Shown one piece after another: positions 30,375 to 39,740 of a DNA stretch of 64,000 nt. The stretch is taken from contig NZ_LR134352.1 in assembly GCF_900637185.1 (NCBI RefSeq), positions 6,562,001 through 6,626,000 on the forward strand. The letters are read 5' to 3'. The notes beneath the pieces were generated by a model. It was not told where the DNA came from. It saw only the letters and a list, made by a program, of their open reading frames with translations, and ran no database searches. The position numbers were made by a program, and so were the translations under genes. Source of the stretch: Nocardia asteroides. Its GTDB lineage: Bacteria > Actinomycetota > Actinomycetes > Mycobacteriales > Mycobacteriaceae. The first letter of the stretch is position 1, and each line of letters begins with the position of its first letter.

Positions 30375-31358
30375 ATGAGCATTCGCCTCGGCTACCAGAT
30401 GCCCAACTTCAGCAACACGTCCTCGGTGCGCGAACTCTTCCCCACGGTGATCGCGCAGGCCAGGGCGGCGGAGGCGGCGGGCTTCGACGCCGCCTTCGTG
30501 ATGGACCACTTCTATCAGCTGCCCGGGATCGGCAGCCCGGACGAGCCGATGCTCGAGGCCTACACCGCGCTCGGCGCGCTCGCCACGGCCACCGACCGAA
30601 TCCAGTTGTCCACCTTGGTCACCGGCAACACCTACCGCAATCCGGCGCTGCTGGCCAAGACCGTCACCACCCTCGACGTGGTCAGCGGCGGGCGGGCCGT
30701 GCTCGGCATCGGCGCGGGCTGGTTCGAACTCGAACACCAGCAGTACGGCTTCGAGTTCGGCACCTTCACCGAACGCTTCCAGCGGCTCGAGGAGGCGCTG
30801 GCGATCATCGCGCCCATGCTGCACGGACAGCGACCCACCGTCGACGGCGCCTGGTACCGCACCGAGAACGCCATGAACGAGCCGCGCGTCCGCGACGACC
30901 TGCCGATCATGCTGGGTGGTGGCGGCGAGAAGAAGACCTTCGCCCTGGCCGCCCGCTACGCCGACCACCTCAACATCATCGCCAACGCCTCCGAACTGCC
31001 ACGCAAGGTCGAGGCCCTGCACCAGCGCTGCGCCGAAGCCGACCGCGACCCGGCCACCCTGGAAACCAGCTTCCTCGCCTTCGTCATCGCCGACGAGGAC
31101 GGCGACCGCGCCCGCAAACAGCAGGCCGACATGCTGGCCCGCTACGGCATCGACCTGTCCACCCTCTCTCCCGCCGAGATCCGCGCCACCCCCGCCGACC
31201 GCCAATTCGTCGGCACCCCGGACGAAGTCGCCGAACAGATCCAGACCCGTGTCCTCGACCATGGCATCGACGGCGTCATCGTCAACATGATCACCAACGG
31301 CCACGAGCCGGGCGTCATCGAAGCAGCAGCCAAAGCGTTGCGCCCCTTGGTGAGCTGA
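30375..31358 (+). CDS. LLM-class F420-dependent oxidoreductase
   Basis: This luciferase-like TIM-barrel flavin/F420 oxidoreductase has about 327 residues. It starts MSIRLGYQMPNF, then has the segments AAEAAGFDAAFVMDHFYQLPG, LVTGNTYRNPALLAKTVTTL and VSGGRAVLGIGAGW that define the group; many members use coenzyme F420. An ATG at 30363 in the same frame falls inside the predicted -10 box, so the ATG at 30375 is the better start. It lies 34 bases after the FAD monooxygenase but has its own MerR-type promoter. The substrate is unknown. Confidence 0.88.
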   Translation: MSIRLGYQMPNFSNTSSVRELFPTVIAQARAAEAAGFDAAFVMDHFYQLPGIGSPDEPMLEAYTALGALATATDRIQLSTLVTGNTYRNPALLAKTVTTLDVVSGGRAVLGIGAGWFELEHQQYGFEFGTFTERFQRLEEALAIIAPMLHGQRPTVDGAWYRTENAMNEPRVRDDLPIMLGGGGEKKTFALAARYADHLNIIANASELPRKVEALHQRCAEADRDPATLETSFLAFVIADEDGDRARKQQADMLARYGIDLSTLSPAEIRATPADRQFVGTPDEVAEQIQTRVLDHGIDGVIVNMITNGHEPGVIEAAAKALRPLVS

Positions 31359-31535
31359 CCTACCACCCCACGCTCACCCGCCCGCGCTGCCCACCACGGC
31401 ACCGCGGGCGGTTGCGCGTTTCCGGCTATGTTGGCACTCCGGATCCGAAGAACCGGTGCGCAATCCTCGCCCCGGCGAGGGAACCGAACCGAGGGTCCGT
31501 GCGTCCAACCGATAGAACACGAAAGTGGGGGGTAG

Positions 31536-32639
31536 ATGGCGGTTCAGGAGCAGTTGGGGAGGCGGGCGTGGCATACGCCGCGGACGCTGTGGACGCTGGT
31601 GTGGACCACCGCGCGGGCGCTGGCGGTGCTGGTCTGCGGAATTGCCTGTGTGCCAGCGTTTCTGCACTTGGCGGGGACTTCCGGCCCGGCGGGCGAGGCT
31701 GATGGGCGGAGCTCCGACGCCGCAGTGTTCGTCTTCCTGGCCATTCTGCCGCTCACGATCACCGGACTGGTCATGACGCGAACCGCGTTTCGCCGGTGGT
31801 TGTCGGCGAGGCATCGCTGGCAGGTGTGGAATATCGAGACTCTTCGGCCCCAAATTCAGGAATGGGTCAATCTGCTGGATGACCGGGGGTCAGTCGCAGG
31901 CACCTTGGTGCTGCGCAAATGGTCGTCGCGAACATTCGGCGGCGATGACAAGGTCGTCTGGTTCGCCGGGGTGCCGAACAAGGCGGGTCTCATCGCGAAA
32001 CCGGGCGGAGCGGGCGCGCAGCTGGCTTATCGGTCGCTCTTCTACGTGCCGCCGCGCTTCGGTACCGCCCTGCTGGTCAAGGACAAGTCCGCTCCTCCGA
32101 TTCCGCAGCCACACAGCACTTCTCCCGCGAAAACACCCGAACCGCCGGGCAAGCACGGCGGGCTCGACGATGCCACTTTCCCGTCACCGCGGAAGCTGCG
32201 CCGGACGCTGGCCTATCTGCTCGACGTCGTCGTGCATCTGGCGATCGGGTTCGGTGTCGTGTTCCTCAGCGACGAGGTGACGCGTCACGCCGTGACGCAC
32301 CAGGATTGGGACAGCACGCAGATCAAGTGGTGGACGATGATCGGGTACTTCCTGCTCGCGTCGTTCGTCGACCGGGTCGTGCTCCAGTCCGTGACACGGA
32401 CGACGCTCGGCAAAGCCGTGTTCGGACTGGTCATCATCGACCGCGACACCGGCCGCTACCCCCGTGTGGGCCGCCTTCTCGCGGCCTGGTTGGTCGGGGT
32501 GATCATGCCGATCCTGGTCCTCGGCAACAGCACCGTTCCCGAACGCCCGGAACGCTATCTGCTCCCCGCCGTGCGGCGGCGTGACGCGCGGCAGGTCTTC
32601 GGGACACGGTCCGGTGACCCGGTGGGCGTTACGGGTTGA
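31536..32639 (+). CDS. RDD family membrane protein
   Basis: This 367-residue protein has two N-terminal membrane segments (about 20-45 and 63-85) and a hydrophilic middle of about 120 residues. It ends in an RDD domain (about 220-345: RRTLAYLLDVVVHLAIGFGV and LGKAVFGLVIIDRDTGRYP). RDD proteins are poorly characterised; some act in sodium/proton exchange or stress tolerance. The long N-terminal extension with its own membrane hairpin is unusual compared with minimal RDD proteins. The ATG follows GGGGGGT. It converges on glyA across a strong hairpin. Confidence 0.8.
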   Translation: MAVQEQLGRRAWHTPRTLWTLVWTTARALAVLVCGIACVPAFLHLAGTSGPAGEADGRSSDAAVFVFLAILPLTITGLVMTRTAFRRWLSARHRWQVWNIETLRPQIQEWVNLLDDRGSVAGTLVLRKWSSRTFGGDDKVVWFAGVPNKAGLIAKPGGAGAQLAYRSLFYVPPRFGTALLVKDKSAPPIPQPHSTSPAKTPEPPGKHGGLDDATFPSPRKLRRTLAYLLDVVVHLAIGFGVVFLSDEVTRHAVTHQDWDSTQIKWWTMIGYFLLASFVDRVVLQSVTRTTLGKAVFGLVIIDRDTGRYPRVGRLLAAWLVGVIMPILVLGNSTVPERPERYLLPAVRRRDARQVFGTRSGDPVGVTG

Positions 32640-32647
32640 AACGACGA

Positions 32648-32687
32648 AACGCCCTCGCCCGCTGGATGATCGGCGGGCGAGGGCGTT
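32648..32687. terminator. Hairpin between the convergent RDD and glyA genes
   Basis: Perfect 15-base arms (AACGCCCTCGCCCGC and its complement) enclose a 10-base loop. Both flanking genes end into it (stops at 32639 and 32703). A/T-rich sequence (AAAC on the left, GTT on the right) borders the stem, so it probably serves both. Confidence 0.8.
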
Positions 32688-32702
32688 CGGTCGGGGGTCG
32701 GC

Positions 32703-33998
32703 TCAGCCGAGCAGGCGCCAGTCCTCGAGGCCCTGGTAGAGCGGGACGCTCTGGGCCAGCTTGGCGACGCGGGCGCGCAGGGTCTCGGTGTCGGAGGTGC
32801 CGGCGAGGGCGGCGGCGATGATGTCGGCGACCTCGGTGAACTCGGCGTCGCCGAAGCCGCGGGTGGCCAGGGCGGCGGTGCCGATGCGCAGGCCGGAGGT
32901 GACCATCGGGGGGCGCGGGTCGAACGGGACCGCGTTGCGGTTGACGGTGATGCCGACCTCGTGCAGGAGGTCCTCGGCCTGCTGGCCGTCGAGCTCGGAG
33001 TTGCGCAGGTCGACAAGGACCAGGTGCACGTCGGTGCCGCCGGTGAGGACGGAGACGCCCTTGTCCTTGACATCGGCGCCGGTCAGACGCTCGGCCAGGA
33101 TGCGCGAACCCGAGAGGGTGCGCACCTGACGGTCCTTGAACTCCTCGGTCGCGGCGATCTTGAACGCGGCGGCCTTGGCGGCGATCACGTGCATCAGCGG
33201 GCCGCCCTGCTGGCCCGGGAACACCGCGGAGTTCAGCTTCTTGGCGAATTCCTGCTTGGCCAGGATCAGGCCGGAGCGGGGGCCGCCGAGGGTCTTGTGC
33301 ACGGTGGAGGACACCACGTCGGCGTAGGGCACCGGGGAGGGGTGCAGGCCGGCGGCGACCAGGCCGGCGAAGTGCGCCATGTCGACCCACAGGTAGGCGC
33401 CGACCTCGTCGGCGATCTCGCGGAACTTCGCGAAGTCCTGGTGGCGCGGGTAGGCCGACCAGCCGGCCACGATCACCTTCGGCTTCGAGGCCTTCGCGAT
33501 GTCGCGGACCTCGTCCATGTCGATGCGGTGGTCTTCCTTCGACACACCGTAGGAGTGGACGTCGTAGAGCTTGCCCGAGAAGTTCAGGCGCATGCCGTGG
33601 GTGAGGTGACCGCCGTGTGCGAGGTCCAGACCCAGCAGGGTCTCGCCCGGGTTCATCAGCGCCATCAGCACCGCGGCGTTGGCCTGCGCGCCCGAGTGGG
33701 GCTGCACGTTGGCGAACTCGGCGCCGAAGAGTTCCTTGGCGCGGTCGCGGGCCAGGGTCTCCACCACGTCGACGGCCTCGCAGCCACCGTAGTAGCGACG
33801 ACCGGGGTAGCCCTCGGCGTACTTGTTGGTGAGCACGGAACCCTGCGCCTGCAGGACCGCGCGCGGCACGAAGTTCTCCGAGGCGATCATCTCGAGGGTG
33901 TCGCGCTCGCGGGCGAGCTCGCCCGCCATCGCGGCGGCCAACTCGGGATCGAGCTCACCGAGAGACTGGGTATTCACCGAAGCGGTCGTCTGCGTCAC
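32703..33998 (-). CDS. glyA: Serine hydroxymethyltransferase
   Basis: The 431-residue PLP enzyme converts serine and tetrahydrofolate to glycine and methylene-THF. It has the conserved start [32 protein letters not shown] and [17 protein letters not shown], and the PLP-lysine motif [14 protein letters not shown] (about residues 224-237). I chose the GTG at 33998 (product [11 protein letters not shown]); TAGACT lies seven bases upstream and fits a leaderless message. The equivalent of mycobacterial glyA1, it neighbours coaA there, but here a small ORF and a DUF885 gene intervene. Confidence 0.96.
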   Translation of the reverse strand: MTQTTASVNTQSLGELDPELAAAMAGELARERDTLEMIASENFVPRAVLQAQGSVLTNKYAEGYPGRRYYGGCEAVDVVETLARDRAKELFGAEFANVQPHSGAQANAAVLMALMNPGETLLGLDLAHGGHLTHGMRLNFSGKLYDVHSYGVSKEDHRIDMDEVRDIAKASKPKVIVAGWSAYPRHQDFAKFREIADEVGAYLWVDMAHFAGLVAAGLHPSPVPYADVVSSTVHKTLGGPRSGLILAKQEFAKKLNSAVFPGQQGGPLMHVIAAKAAAFKIAATEEFKDRQVRTLSGSRILAERLTGADVKDKGVSVLTGGTDVHLVLVDLRNSELDGQQAEDLLHEVGITVNRNAVPFDPRPPMVTSGLRIGTAALATRGFGDAEFTEVADIIAAALAGTSDTETLRARVAKLAQSVPLYQGLEDWRLLG

Positions 33999-34167
33999 GA
34001 CCCTCAGTCTATGGGCCGCGCGTGGACGCCCGAGCACGGGGATAGCGCAACACCGGCCGGGCCGCCACCCGGGAGACCCAGGTCACAGGCTTGCGGCCGG
34101 GTCGTCGACCGGCCCGACAGGGCGAAACGCGGTAACGGCGGCGGACGCGGTGACCGATGACACAGGT

Positions 34168-34290
34168 ATGAACCCCCTGCCCGTGACCCCGGCCATCGCG
34201 CCGGCCAACCCGATCGAGGCGCTGCTGATGCAGCTGAGCTATCTCGTCTGCTCACTGTTCAGCCCCGGCGGTTGCGCCGTCGTCCTGTAG
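34168..34290 (+). CDS. Candidate small peptide ORF (40 residues)
   Basis: An ATG at 34168 opens a 40-codon frame. It has a Pro/Ala-rich start (MNPLPVTPAIAPANPIEALL) and a hydrophobic, Cys-containing end (LSYLVCSLFSPGGCAVVL). It stops one base before the stop of the convergent DUF885 gene. There is no clear Shine-Dalgarno sequence, and no -10 box at leaderless spacing. The leader-plus-compact-core look, with two cysteines near a Gly-Gly, resembles a secreted or ribosomally made peptide. No modifying enzyme gene is adjacent, so chance coding cannot be excluded. Confidence 0.35.
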   Translation: MNPLPVTPAIAPANPIEALLMQLSYLVCSLFSPGGCAVVL

Positions 34291-34291
34291 C

Positions 34292-35494
34292 TCAGACCGG
34301 CATCCGCCGGATCGCGCCCGGCGTGAGCGGCTCGTCGAGCAGACGGCCGAATCGCTCGACCCGGTCCTGCGCGTCGACGGCGTTGTCCAGCCAGCCGCCG
34401 AGCAGGCGGTAGCCCTCCACGTAGGTGCTGATGTAGGCCCGCCACAGCGGCGAGGACAGGAAGCGCAGCGACTGCCGCGCCCGCTCCGGCGTGGCCAGGC
34501 TCCACTGCTGCAGGAACGCCGCCACCTCGTCTTCGCCGCGACGCCGATCGTGCAGCAGCAGCGCCGCGTCCTGGCGCACGCCGAGCAGCCCGGCCGAGGC
34601 GGTCGCGAACCGTTCGGCGCGCTCGCCGTCGAATCGCAAGCCCAGGTCGGCGTAGATCTCCTGCGCCCACAGACCCCAGCCCGGTCCGATGATCGACTGC
34701 AACGCCAGGTCGGCCAGGCCCTCGGCCATCAGGCACTGCGGGGTGTTGACCAGGAACAGCGTCTGCTCGTCCTCGCCCGCGGCGACCAACCCGGCCTCCT
34801 TGCGGCAGTGCTCGGTGTGGTGGCCCGGGTATGCCTCGTGCGCGATGAGCGCGGGCAGGTGCGCCATGTGCTGCTTGAGGTCGGAGTTGATCGCCACCTT
34901 GGAGTGGAAATTGCCCAGGTAGTAGTTGAATCCGGACCAGGGCTTGTCGCCGACCACCTCGTAGGTGACGGTCTCGTGGTCGGGCAGCGGATAGCGTTCG
35001 CGGACGCGCTCGCGCAGCGCGCTGGAGAACGCCTCGACGCAGACCGCGAGCCGCTCCGGCGGGATCTCGTCACCGCGCCGGTAGGCGGCGGCGCGCTCGG
35101 CCAGCGGACCCTCGCCGCCGAGGACCTCGTCCATCAGCCGGTGCGCCGCGCGGTAGTCCTCGGGGTCGCCGGGGGCGATGTCGACGTCGAAGTAGGCGCG
35201 GACCTCGTCGACGAAGCCGATGTCCTCCCCGGCGAACTTGCGGGCCGAGCACTCCATCGCCACCAGGTGGGCGTCGAGGAATTCGGTGCGCCGCGCCGAC
35301 AGCCCGGCGTCGGCCAGGCCCGCGCGCAGGTCGACGGCGCGCCGGACCAGGTCGGCGGGTTCGGGAAGCGGCGCGTTCTCGACGTCGCGGCGCAGCTGCG
35401 GATCGCCGGTGTAGGCGTCGACGAAGCCTTCCTCGAGCCGGTCGAAAGCCAGTCCGAGCCGCAGGTATTCGGTGACAAGTGGATGGGACCCCAT
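34292..35494 (-). CDS. DUF885 family protein (probable zinc peptidase fold)
   Basis: This 400-residue soluble protein belongs to the DUF885 family. The family motif HEAYPGHHTEHCRK (about 218-231) places the H-E and H-H residues expected of a gluzincin-like metal site. Further conserved segments are PWSGFNYYLGNFHSKV and NTPQCLMAEGLADLALQ, whose Glu would be a third ligand. No substrate is known. The frame is open upstream to 35701, but the ATG at 35494 gives the family-like start MGSHPLVTEYLRLGL. It is divergent from coaA. In M. tuberculosis this gene is absent between glyA1 and coaA. Confidence 0.83.
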   Translation of the reverse strand: MGSHPLVTEYLRLGLAFDRLEEGFVDAYTGDPQLRRDVENAPLPEPADLVRRAVDLRAGLADAGLSARRTEFLDAHLVAMECSARKFAGEDIGFVDEVRAYFDVDIAPGDPEDYRAAHRLMDEVLGGEGPLAERAAAYRRGDEIPPERLAVCVEAFSSALRERVRERYPLPDHETVTYEVVGDKPWSGFNYYLGNFHSKVAINSDLKQHMAHLPALIAHEAYPGHHTEHCRKEAGLVAAGEDEQTLFLVNTPQCLMAEGLADLALQSIIGPGWGLWAQEIYADLGLRFDGERAERFATASAGLLGVRQDAALLLHDRRRGEDEVAAFLQQWSLATPERARQSLRFLSSPLWRAYISTYVEGYRLLGGWLDNAVDAQDRVERFGRLLDEPLTPGAIRRMPV

Positions 35495-35694
35495 GCCGTC
35501 CGACCTTACGGGGTAATTCGGAAAAGCGGGCCCTACCTCGGCGTTGTCCCTCGTTACCGGCGAGTAGCCAAACCCCCTGTTGCGCGTGGACGGCCGGGAC
35601 GGAGCACAATCGCGGCATGCGGTCAGAGTTATCCCGGATCTCACTGGACGGGCAGCCGAGCTGTGCGTGTGCGCCCGGACGGAGCGTGGGGTAA

Positions 35695-36627
35695 GTGGCA
35701 CGGATGAGCGAACCGAGCCCGTATGTGGAGTTCGACCGCAAGCAGTGGCGCACCCTGCGCAAGTCCACTCCCCTGGTCCTGACCGAGGAGGAACTGACCG
35801 GACTGCGCGGTCTTGGCGAGCAGATCGACCTCGAGGAGGTCGCCGAGGTCTACCTGCCGCTCGCGCGTCTCATCCACCTGCAGGTGGCCGCGCGGCAGCG
35901 GCTGTTCGCCGCCACCGCCACCTTCCTCGGGGAGAAACATCCCGATAAGCAGGTGCCGTTCGTGATCGGCGTCGCGGGCAGTGTGGCGGTGGGCAAGTCG
36001 ACCACCGCGCGCGTGCTGCAGGCGCTGCTGGCCCGCTGGGACCACCACCCGCGGGTCGACCTGGTGACCACCGACGGATTCCTCTACCCCACCGCCGAAC
36101 TCACCCGCCGCGGCATCATGCACCGCAAGGGTTTCCCGGAGAGCTACGACCGGCGCAAGCTGCTGCGCTTCGTCACCGAGGTGAAGTCGGGCGCCGAAGA
36201 GGTGTGCGCGCCGGTGTATTCGCACATCTCCTACGACATCGTGCCCGACGAGAAGCACTGCGTGCGCCAGCCCGACATCCTCATCGTCGAGGGCCTGAAC
36301 GTGCTGCAGACCGGGCCGCGGCTGATGGTGTCGGACCTGTTCGACTTCTCCATCTACGTCGACGCCAGGATCGAGGACATCGAGAACTGGTACGTGCAGC
36401 GCTTTCTCGCGTTGCGCAAGACCGGCTTCGCCGACCCCGACGCGCACTTCCACCACTACTCCGCGCTCAACGACGAGCAGGCCACCACGGCCGCGCGCGA
36501 CATCTGGAACTCCACCAACCGGCCCAACCTGGTGGACAACATCCTGCCCACCCGCCCGCGCGCGACCCTGGTGCTGCGCAAGGACGCCGACCACACGATC
36601 AACCGGTTGCGGCTGCGCAAGCTCTGA
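35695..36627 (+). CDS. coaA: Type I pantothenate kinase
   Basis: The first enzyme of coenzyme A synthesis phosphorylates pantothenate. The product of about 310 residues is closely similar to mycobacterial Coa[21 protein letters not shown] at the N-terminus, Walker [21 protein letters not shown] (about 97-116), [12 protein letters not shown], and the C-terminus [20 protein letters not shown]. The GTG at 35695 gives a start colinear with the mycobacterial protein; an ATG at 35704 is an alternative. It is divergent from the DUF885 gene and convergent with a lipoprotein gene. Confidence 0.96.
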   Translation: MARMSEPSPYVEFDRKQWRTLRKSTPLVLTEEELTGLRGLGEQIDLEEVAEVYLPLARLIHLQVAARQRLFAATATFLGEKHPDKQVPFVIGVAGSVAVGKSTTARVLQALLARWDHHPRVDLVTTDGFLYPTAELTRRGIMHRKGFPESYDRRKLLRFVTEVKSGAEEVCAPVYSHISYDIVPDEKHCVRQPDILIVEGLNVLQTGPRLMVSDLFDFSIYVDARIEDIENWYVQRFLALRKTGFADPDAHFHHYSALNDEQATTAARDIWNSTNRPNLVDNILPTRPRATLVLRKDADHTINRLRLRKL

Positions 36628-37692
36628 TCAGCGGTGCGCGGTGCGGACCTCGATCACATTGCCCAGCAATGACTTTCCGTCCAGGTACAGGTCGCCGGTC
36701 AGGGTGCCGAACGGGGCGGCCGGGCCGGTGCGGCGCAGTTCGAGCCGGAGCGGATCGGTGATCAGGCGCAGGGCGGGATCGGCGCCGGCCTGGGTCCAGC
36801 CGTCGCGGTAGCGCCACACCGTCGACGACAGCAGCGTCTTCGCATCGTCGCGGTCCCACACCAGCCGGGTCAGTACGACATCGGCGCCGTCGGCCCGGAT
36901 GTCGGCGATCGAGCTGCACGAGGGAAACGGCGGGCCCGCGGAATCGACCGCGCCGGTGGCCAGGTCGAGCCGGTGCACCGAGGCGGTGCCGCAGGCGACA
37001 TTGTCGCGGCTGTAACCGGCCACGACCACCGACCGGCCGTCCGCCGCGATCGCGGCCTGCCGGAACACGGTGTTGACTTCCGGGATCCGGCCGAACTGCT
37101 GCACCGCACCGGAATTCAGGTCGACCACGTACAGGTGATTGACGCCCCAGCTCGCGCCGGGAACCGATTCGATCCGGGTCAGCACCGCGCGATCGCGGTC
37201 CAGCGCGATCAGTTCGGTCCCGGCGAGCGCGCTGCCCGCGTCCAGCGGGTCACGCGGCTCGGGCAGCGTGATCGACCGCAGCACAGCGGGTTCCGGGTTC
37301 CGCAAGTCGGCGTGCATGACGGCGCCGTCGTGCCACCAGCCGACCACCGCGTCGTGCAGCGGGAAAACTCGCGCGCAGTGGCAGTCGAAACGGCCGGAGG
37401 CCACCAGCAGTTCCGCGGTCTCCAGCGCGGAGACCATACCGTCGCCGTCGACCGCGTAGGCCAGCGAATTGTCCTGGCTGAACCCGATGTCGCGGTAGTC
37501 ACCCACCCGGTCACCACGCATCCCGGACGCGTCGGCCACGCCCATGCCCGTCGTGGTGTGCACCGCGAACAGCGACGTGGCGGGCGGCGCGCCCGTCACG
37601 ATCTGCGGCCCCTGCGGCAGCGCGGGCGCGCACCCCGTGCCGAGGACGGCCATGGCTGCCACGACCACCCACCGAAACCGACCGATTCCCAT
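36628..37692 (-). CDS. Lipoprotein with beta-propeller-like repeats (paralogue 1)
   Basis: The protein of about 354 residues has a lipoprotein signal peptide (MGIGRFRWVVVAAMAVLGTGCAPA, lipobox cysteine near residue 21) and a secreted domain of repeated short beta units, for example SLAYAVDGDGMVSALETAEL and HLYVVDLNSGAVQQFGRI. The pattern suggests a WD40/Lp-like propeller. GGAGG precedes the ATG at 37692. The next gene encodes a second lipoprotein with the same plan, including the shared DC-C...VVGWW segment, so they are paralogues. No enzyme motif is seen; a surface binding or scaffold role is a guess. Confidence 0.78.
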   Translation of the reverse strand: MGIGRFRWVVVAAMAVLGTGCAPALPQGPQIVTGAPPATSLFAVHTTTGMGVADASGMRGDRVGDYRDIGFSQDNSLAYAVDGDGMVSALETAELLVASGRFDCHCARVFPLHDAVVGWWHDGAVMHADLRNPEPAVLRSITLPEPRDPLDAGSALAGTELIALDRDRAVLTRIESVPGASWGVNHLYVVDLNSGAVQQFGRIPEVNTVFRQAAIAADGRSVVVAGYSRDNVACGTASVHRLDLATGAVDSAGPPFPSCSSIADIRADGADVVLTRLVWDRDDAKTLLSSTVWRYRDGWTQAGADPALRLITDPLRLELRRTGPAAPFGTLTGDLYLDGKSLLGNVIEVRTAHR

Positions 37693-37949
37693 CCCTACCT
37701 CCGGAATTCCCCACCCCGGCGCCACCGTGCGCGGCGCCGACCGGCCGGGAACGGCGCCCGGCGGGTGGGTATACGCGAGACGGGTCACGATGGTTCAACC
37801 GCGGTTCCACCGCACAGCCCGGCTTGGCCCACGACGGCTCGGCGCAGCTGACCGGCGATATAGCCCGCCGCAGATCACGACGGCTCGAGCGAGCCGACCC
37901 GCCCCACGGCCCGCCGCGGTTCAGGGATGAGCAGACCGGCCTGCGCGAC

Positions 37950-39074
37950 CTATTTCGCGGTGTCGGGCGCGCCCAGCGAGACCACCCGCGTGGCGAGTTC
38001 GGTTCGCGTGCCGCCTTTCTCGACGAACAGCACCCCGTTCGGGGTCTCGCGGGCCGAGGTCGGATCACCGGCGACGACCTGGACGATCGACTCGGGCGCG
38101 CCCGGCAGCATGTCGACCACCGGCACCTCCGCGACCGGCGCCCAGCCCTGCGCCGCCGACTGCAGCCGGTCCACCGCGCTCGGCGCGCCGGCCAGATCGG
38201 CCCACTTCCTGGTGGCCACGGTGATCGACCGATCGCCGCCCCAGCGCGGGCTGTACGCCGCCGAGCATTCGCCCGGCAGTTCGGGCAGTTCCAGCACCGC
38301 GTTGCTGCGGACGTCGATCGTCGCGACATGACCGGTCCCGCAGGACGCGCTGCGCCCGGTGGTCCCGGTGAGGACGAACTGGTGACTGTCCCGGCCCGCC
38401 GCGGCGGCGGTATTGGCGTCGATGCCCGGCACCCGGCCCAGCGGCAGGATCGCGTCGGCCCCGATCGCGTACAGGTGGCTCTTTTCCCACCACAGCCCGC
38501 GCGACTCGACCCGCGCGACCAGCAGGTAGTCCTCGGTCGCCGCGAGCAGCCGCGCGTCGTCGAACCGGCCGCCCGAGAGCGGACTCGGCGAATCGGGCAG
38601 CTCCACCTCGCGTTCGGTCTCCGGGGGCGCGGTCCCGGCCAGATCCATGCTCATGATCTCGCCGGGCTCGCGCCACCAGCCGACCACCGACCCGCGCAGG
38701 GCGACGGCGTCGGTGCAGTCGCACTCGATCCGCGACACCTTGCCGTCCCGCACGCCCAGCGCCACCAGCGTCTTCGACCCCGCCTCCACCGCGAACGCGT
38801 ACCGGCCGTCCCTGGTGAAGTTCACCGCGGCCGACGAATAGCCGAAACTGCCCGGCGCGCGCACGGTGTCGCCGGCGCGGACCACCGCCAGCTCCCCCTC
38901 CGTGCGATAGGCGAACACCGCGCCCGTCGCGTTCGGGCCACCCTCGGGCGTGATCGCGGGCGGCGCGGTCCGGTCGACGCCGCAGCCCGCCAGCAGCAGG
39001 ACCGCGCCCGACACCGCACCGATCGCCGCCAGGCGGGCACCGATGCCCGGTCCCGGCCTGCTCGCAACTCCCAC
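37950..39074 (-). CDS. Lipoprotein with beta-propeller-like repeats (paralogue 2)
   Basis: This 374-residue lipoprotein has the signal region ARLAAIGAVSGAVLLLAGCG, with the lipobox cysteine near residue 31. Features shared with the downstream paralogue are an ECDCTDAVALRGSVVGWW segment (compare FDCHCARVFPLHDAVVGWW), an (S/N)HLY strand, and CGT followed by a C(S/A)(S/A) segment near residue 280. Cysteine pairs are conserved, which suggests exported disulfide-bonded domains. The start is a GTG at 39074. The 257 bases between the paralogues hold no gene that I can support. Confidence 0.76.
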   Translation of the reverse strand: MGVASRPGPGIGARLAAIGAVSGAVLLLAGCGVDRTAPPAITPEGGPNATGAVFAYRTEGELAVVRAGDTVRAPGSFGYSSAAVNFTRDGRYAFAVEAGSKTLVALGVRDGKVSRIECDCTDAVALRGSVVGWWREPGEIMSMDLAGTAPPETEREVELPDSPSPLSGGRFDDARLLAATEDYLLVARVESRGLWWEKSHLYAIGADAILPLGRVPGIDANTAAAAGRDSHQFVLTGTTGRSASCGTGHVATIDVRSNAVLELPELPGECSAAYSPRWGGDRSITVATRKWADLAGAPSAVDRLQSAAQGWAPVAEVPVVDMLPGAPESIVQVVAGDPTSARETPNGVLFVEKGGTRTELATRVVSLGAPDTAK

Positions 39075-39143
39075 AGCTCACCCCTGCCCGTGTTAGGTCG
39101 GCCACGTCTCGCGCAGCAGCCTAACGGGACACGGGGCGCCGTC

Positions 39144-39710
39144 CTACAGTTTCCAGGCCGCGTCGAGCCTGGTCGCCACATCGATGTTGCGGACCGCCGC
39201 GATCTCCGGCTTCCTGATCTCCTCGGCGATATAGCGGGCCACGAACCGGCGGATCTCGTGATCCACGCTCGCCAGCACCCGCAGCAGCTGCCCGCGCTTG
39301 GTCGCGCTCGCCACGTTCACCCGCACATCAGCGGGCCTGGGCTCGGCGATATCGATGATCACCCGCAGTGGATCGGCGGTGCGCGCGGTGAGATGCAGGT
39401 GCACCGTGCCGTCCACCCGGAAGCGCGACCGGTCCACCGCCAGATCCACCACCAGGTCGACGTGCAGAGGAATGGTCAGCTCGAAGGAGATGAAGGCGTC
39501 GACGTAGCGCAGGATGCGTGGCCGCCCCAGCTCCACCTGGGCCGTCACCTTGGCCAGACGACCCGGCCCCACCCCGATCGGCCCGAAATCGAAAGCAGCT
39601 CCGGTGAGTTCGCCGAAGGCCTCGGCGATCCGCTGCTCGGAGACGGCGTACTCGAGAAATCGCCTGCCGAATTCCTCATAACTTATATACGACGGCTGAT
39701 CGGGTTCCAC
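39144..39710 (-). CDS. Conserved hypothetical protein (lipid-binding-like)
   Basis: The 188-residue protein has no signal peptide and is rich in beta strands (LAKVTAQVELGRPRI, FELTIPLHVDLVVDLAVDRS, VDGTVHLHLTARTADP), with a C-terminal helix pair containing VDHEIRRFVARYIAEEIRKP. The alternating hydrophobic pattern resembles small tubular or steroidogenic-type folds, but I recognise no domain. The start GTG at 39710 has TACTCT seven bases upstream (leaderless pattern). It lies just downstream of the Z-prenyl synthase gene in the same orientation, 30 bases away, so it may share its transcript. Confidence 0.65.
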   Translation of the reverse strand: MEPDQPSYISYEEFGRRFLEYAVSEQRIAEAFGELTGAAFDFGPIGVGPGRLAKVTAQVELGRPRILRYVDAFISFELTIPLHVDLVVDLAVDRSRFRVDGTVHLHLTARTADPLRVIIDIAEPRPADVRVNVASATKRGQLLRVLASVDHEIRRFVARYIAEEIRKPEIAAVRNIDVATRLDAAWKL

Positions 39711-39740
39711 TGCCCGCAGAGTACGCGACCCCGGTGACGA

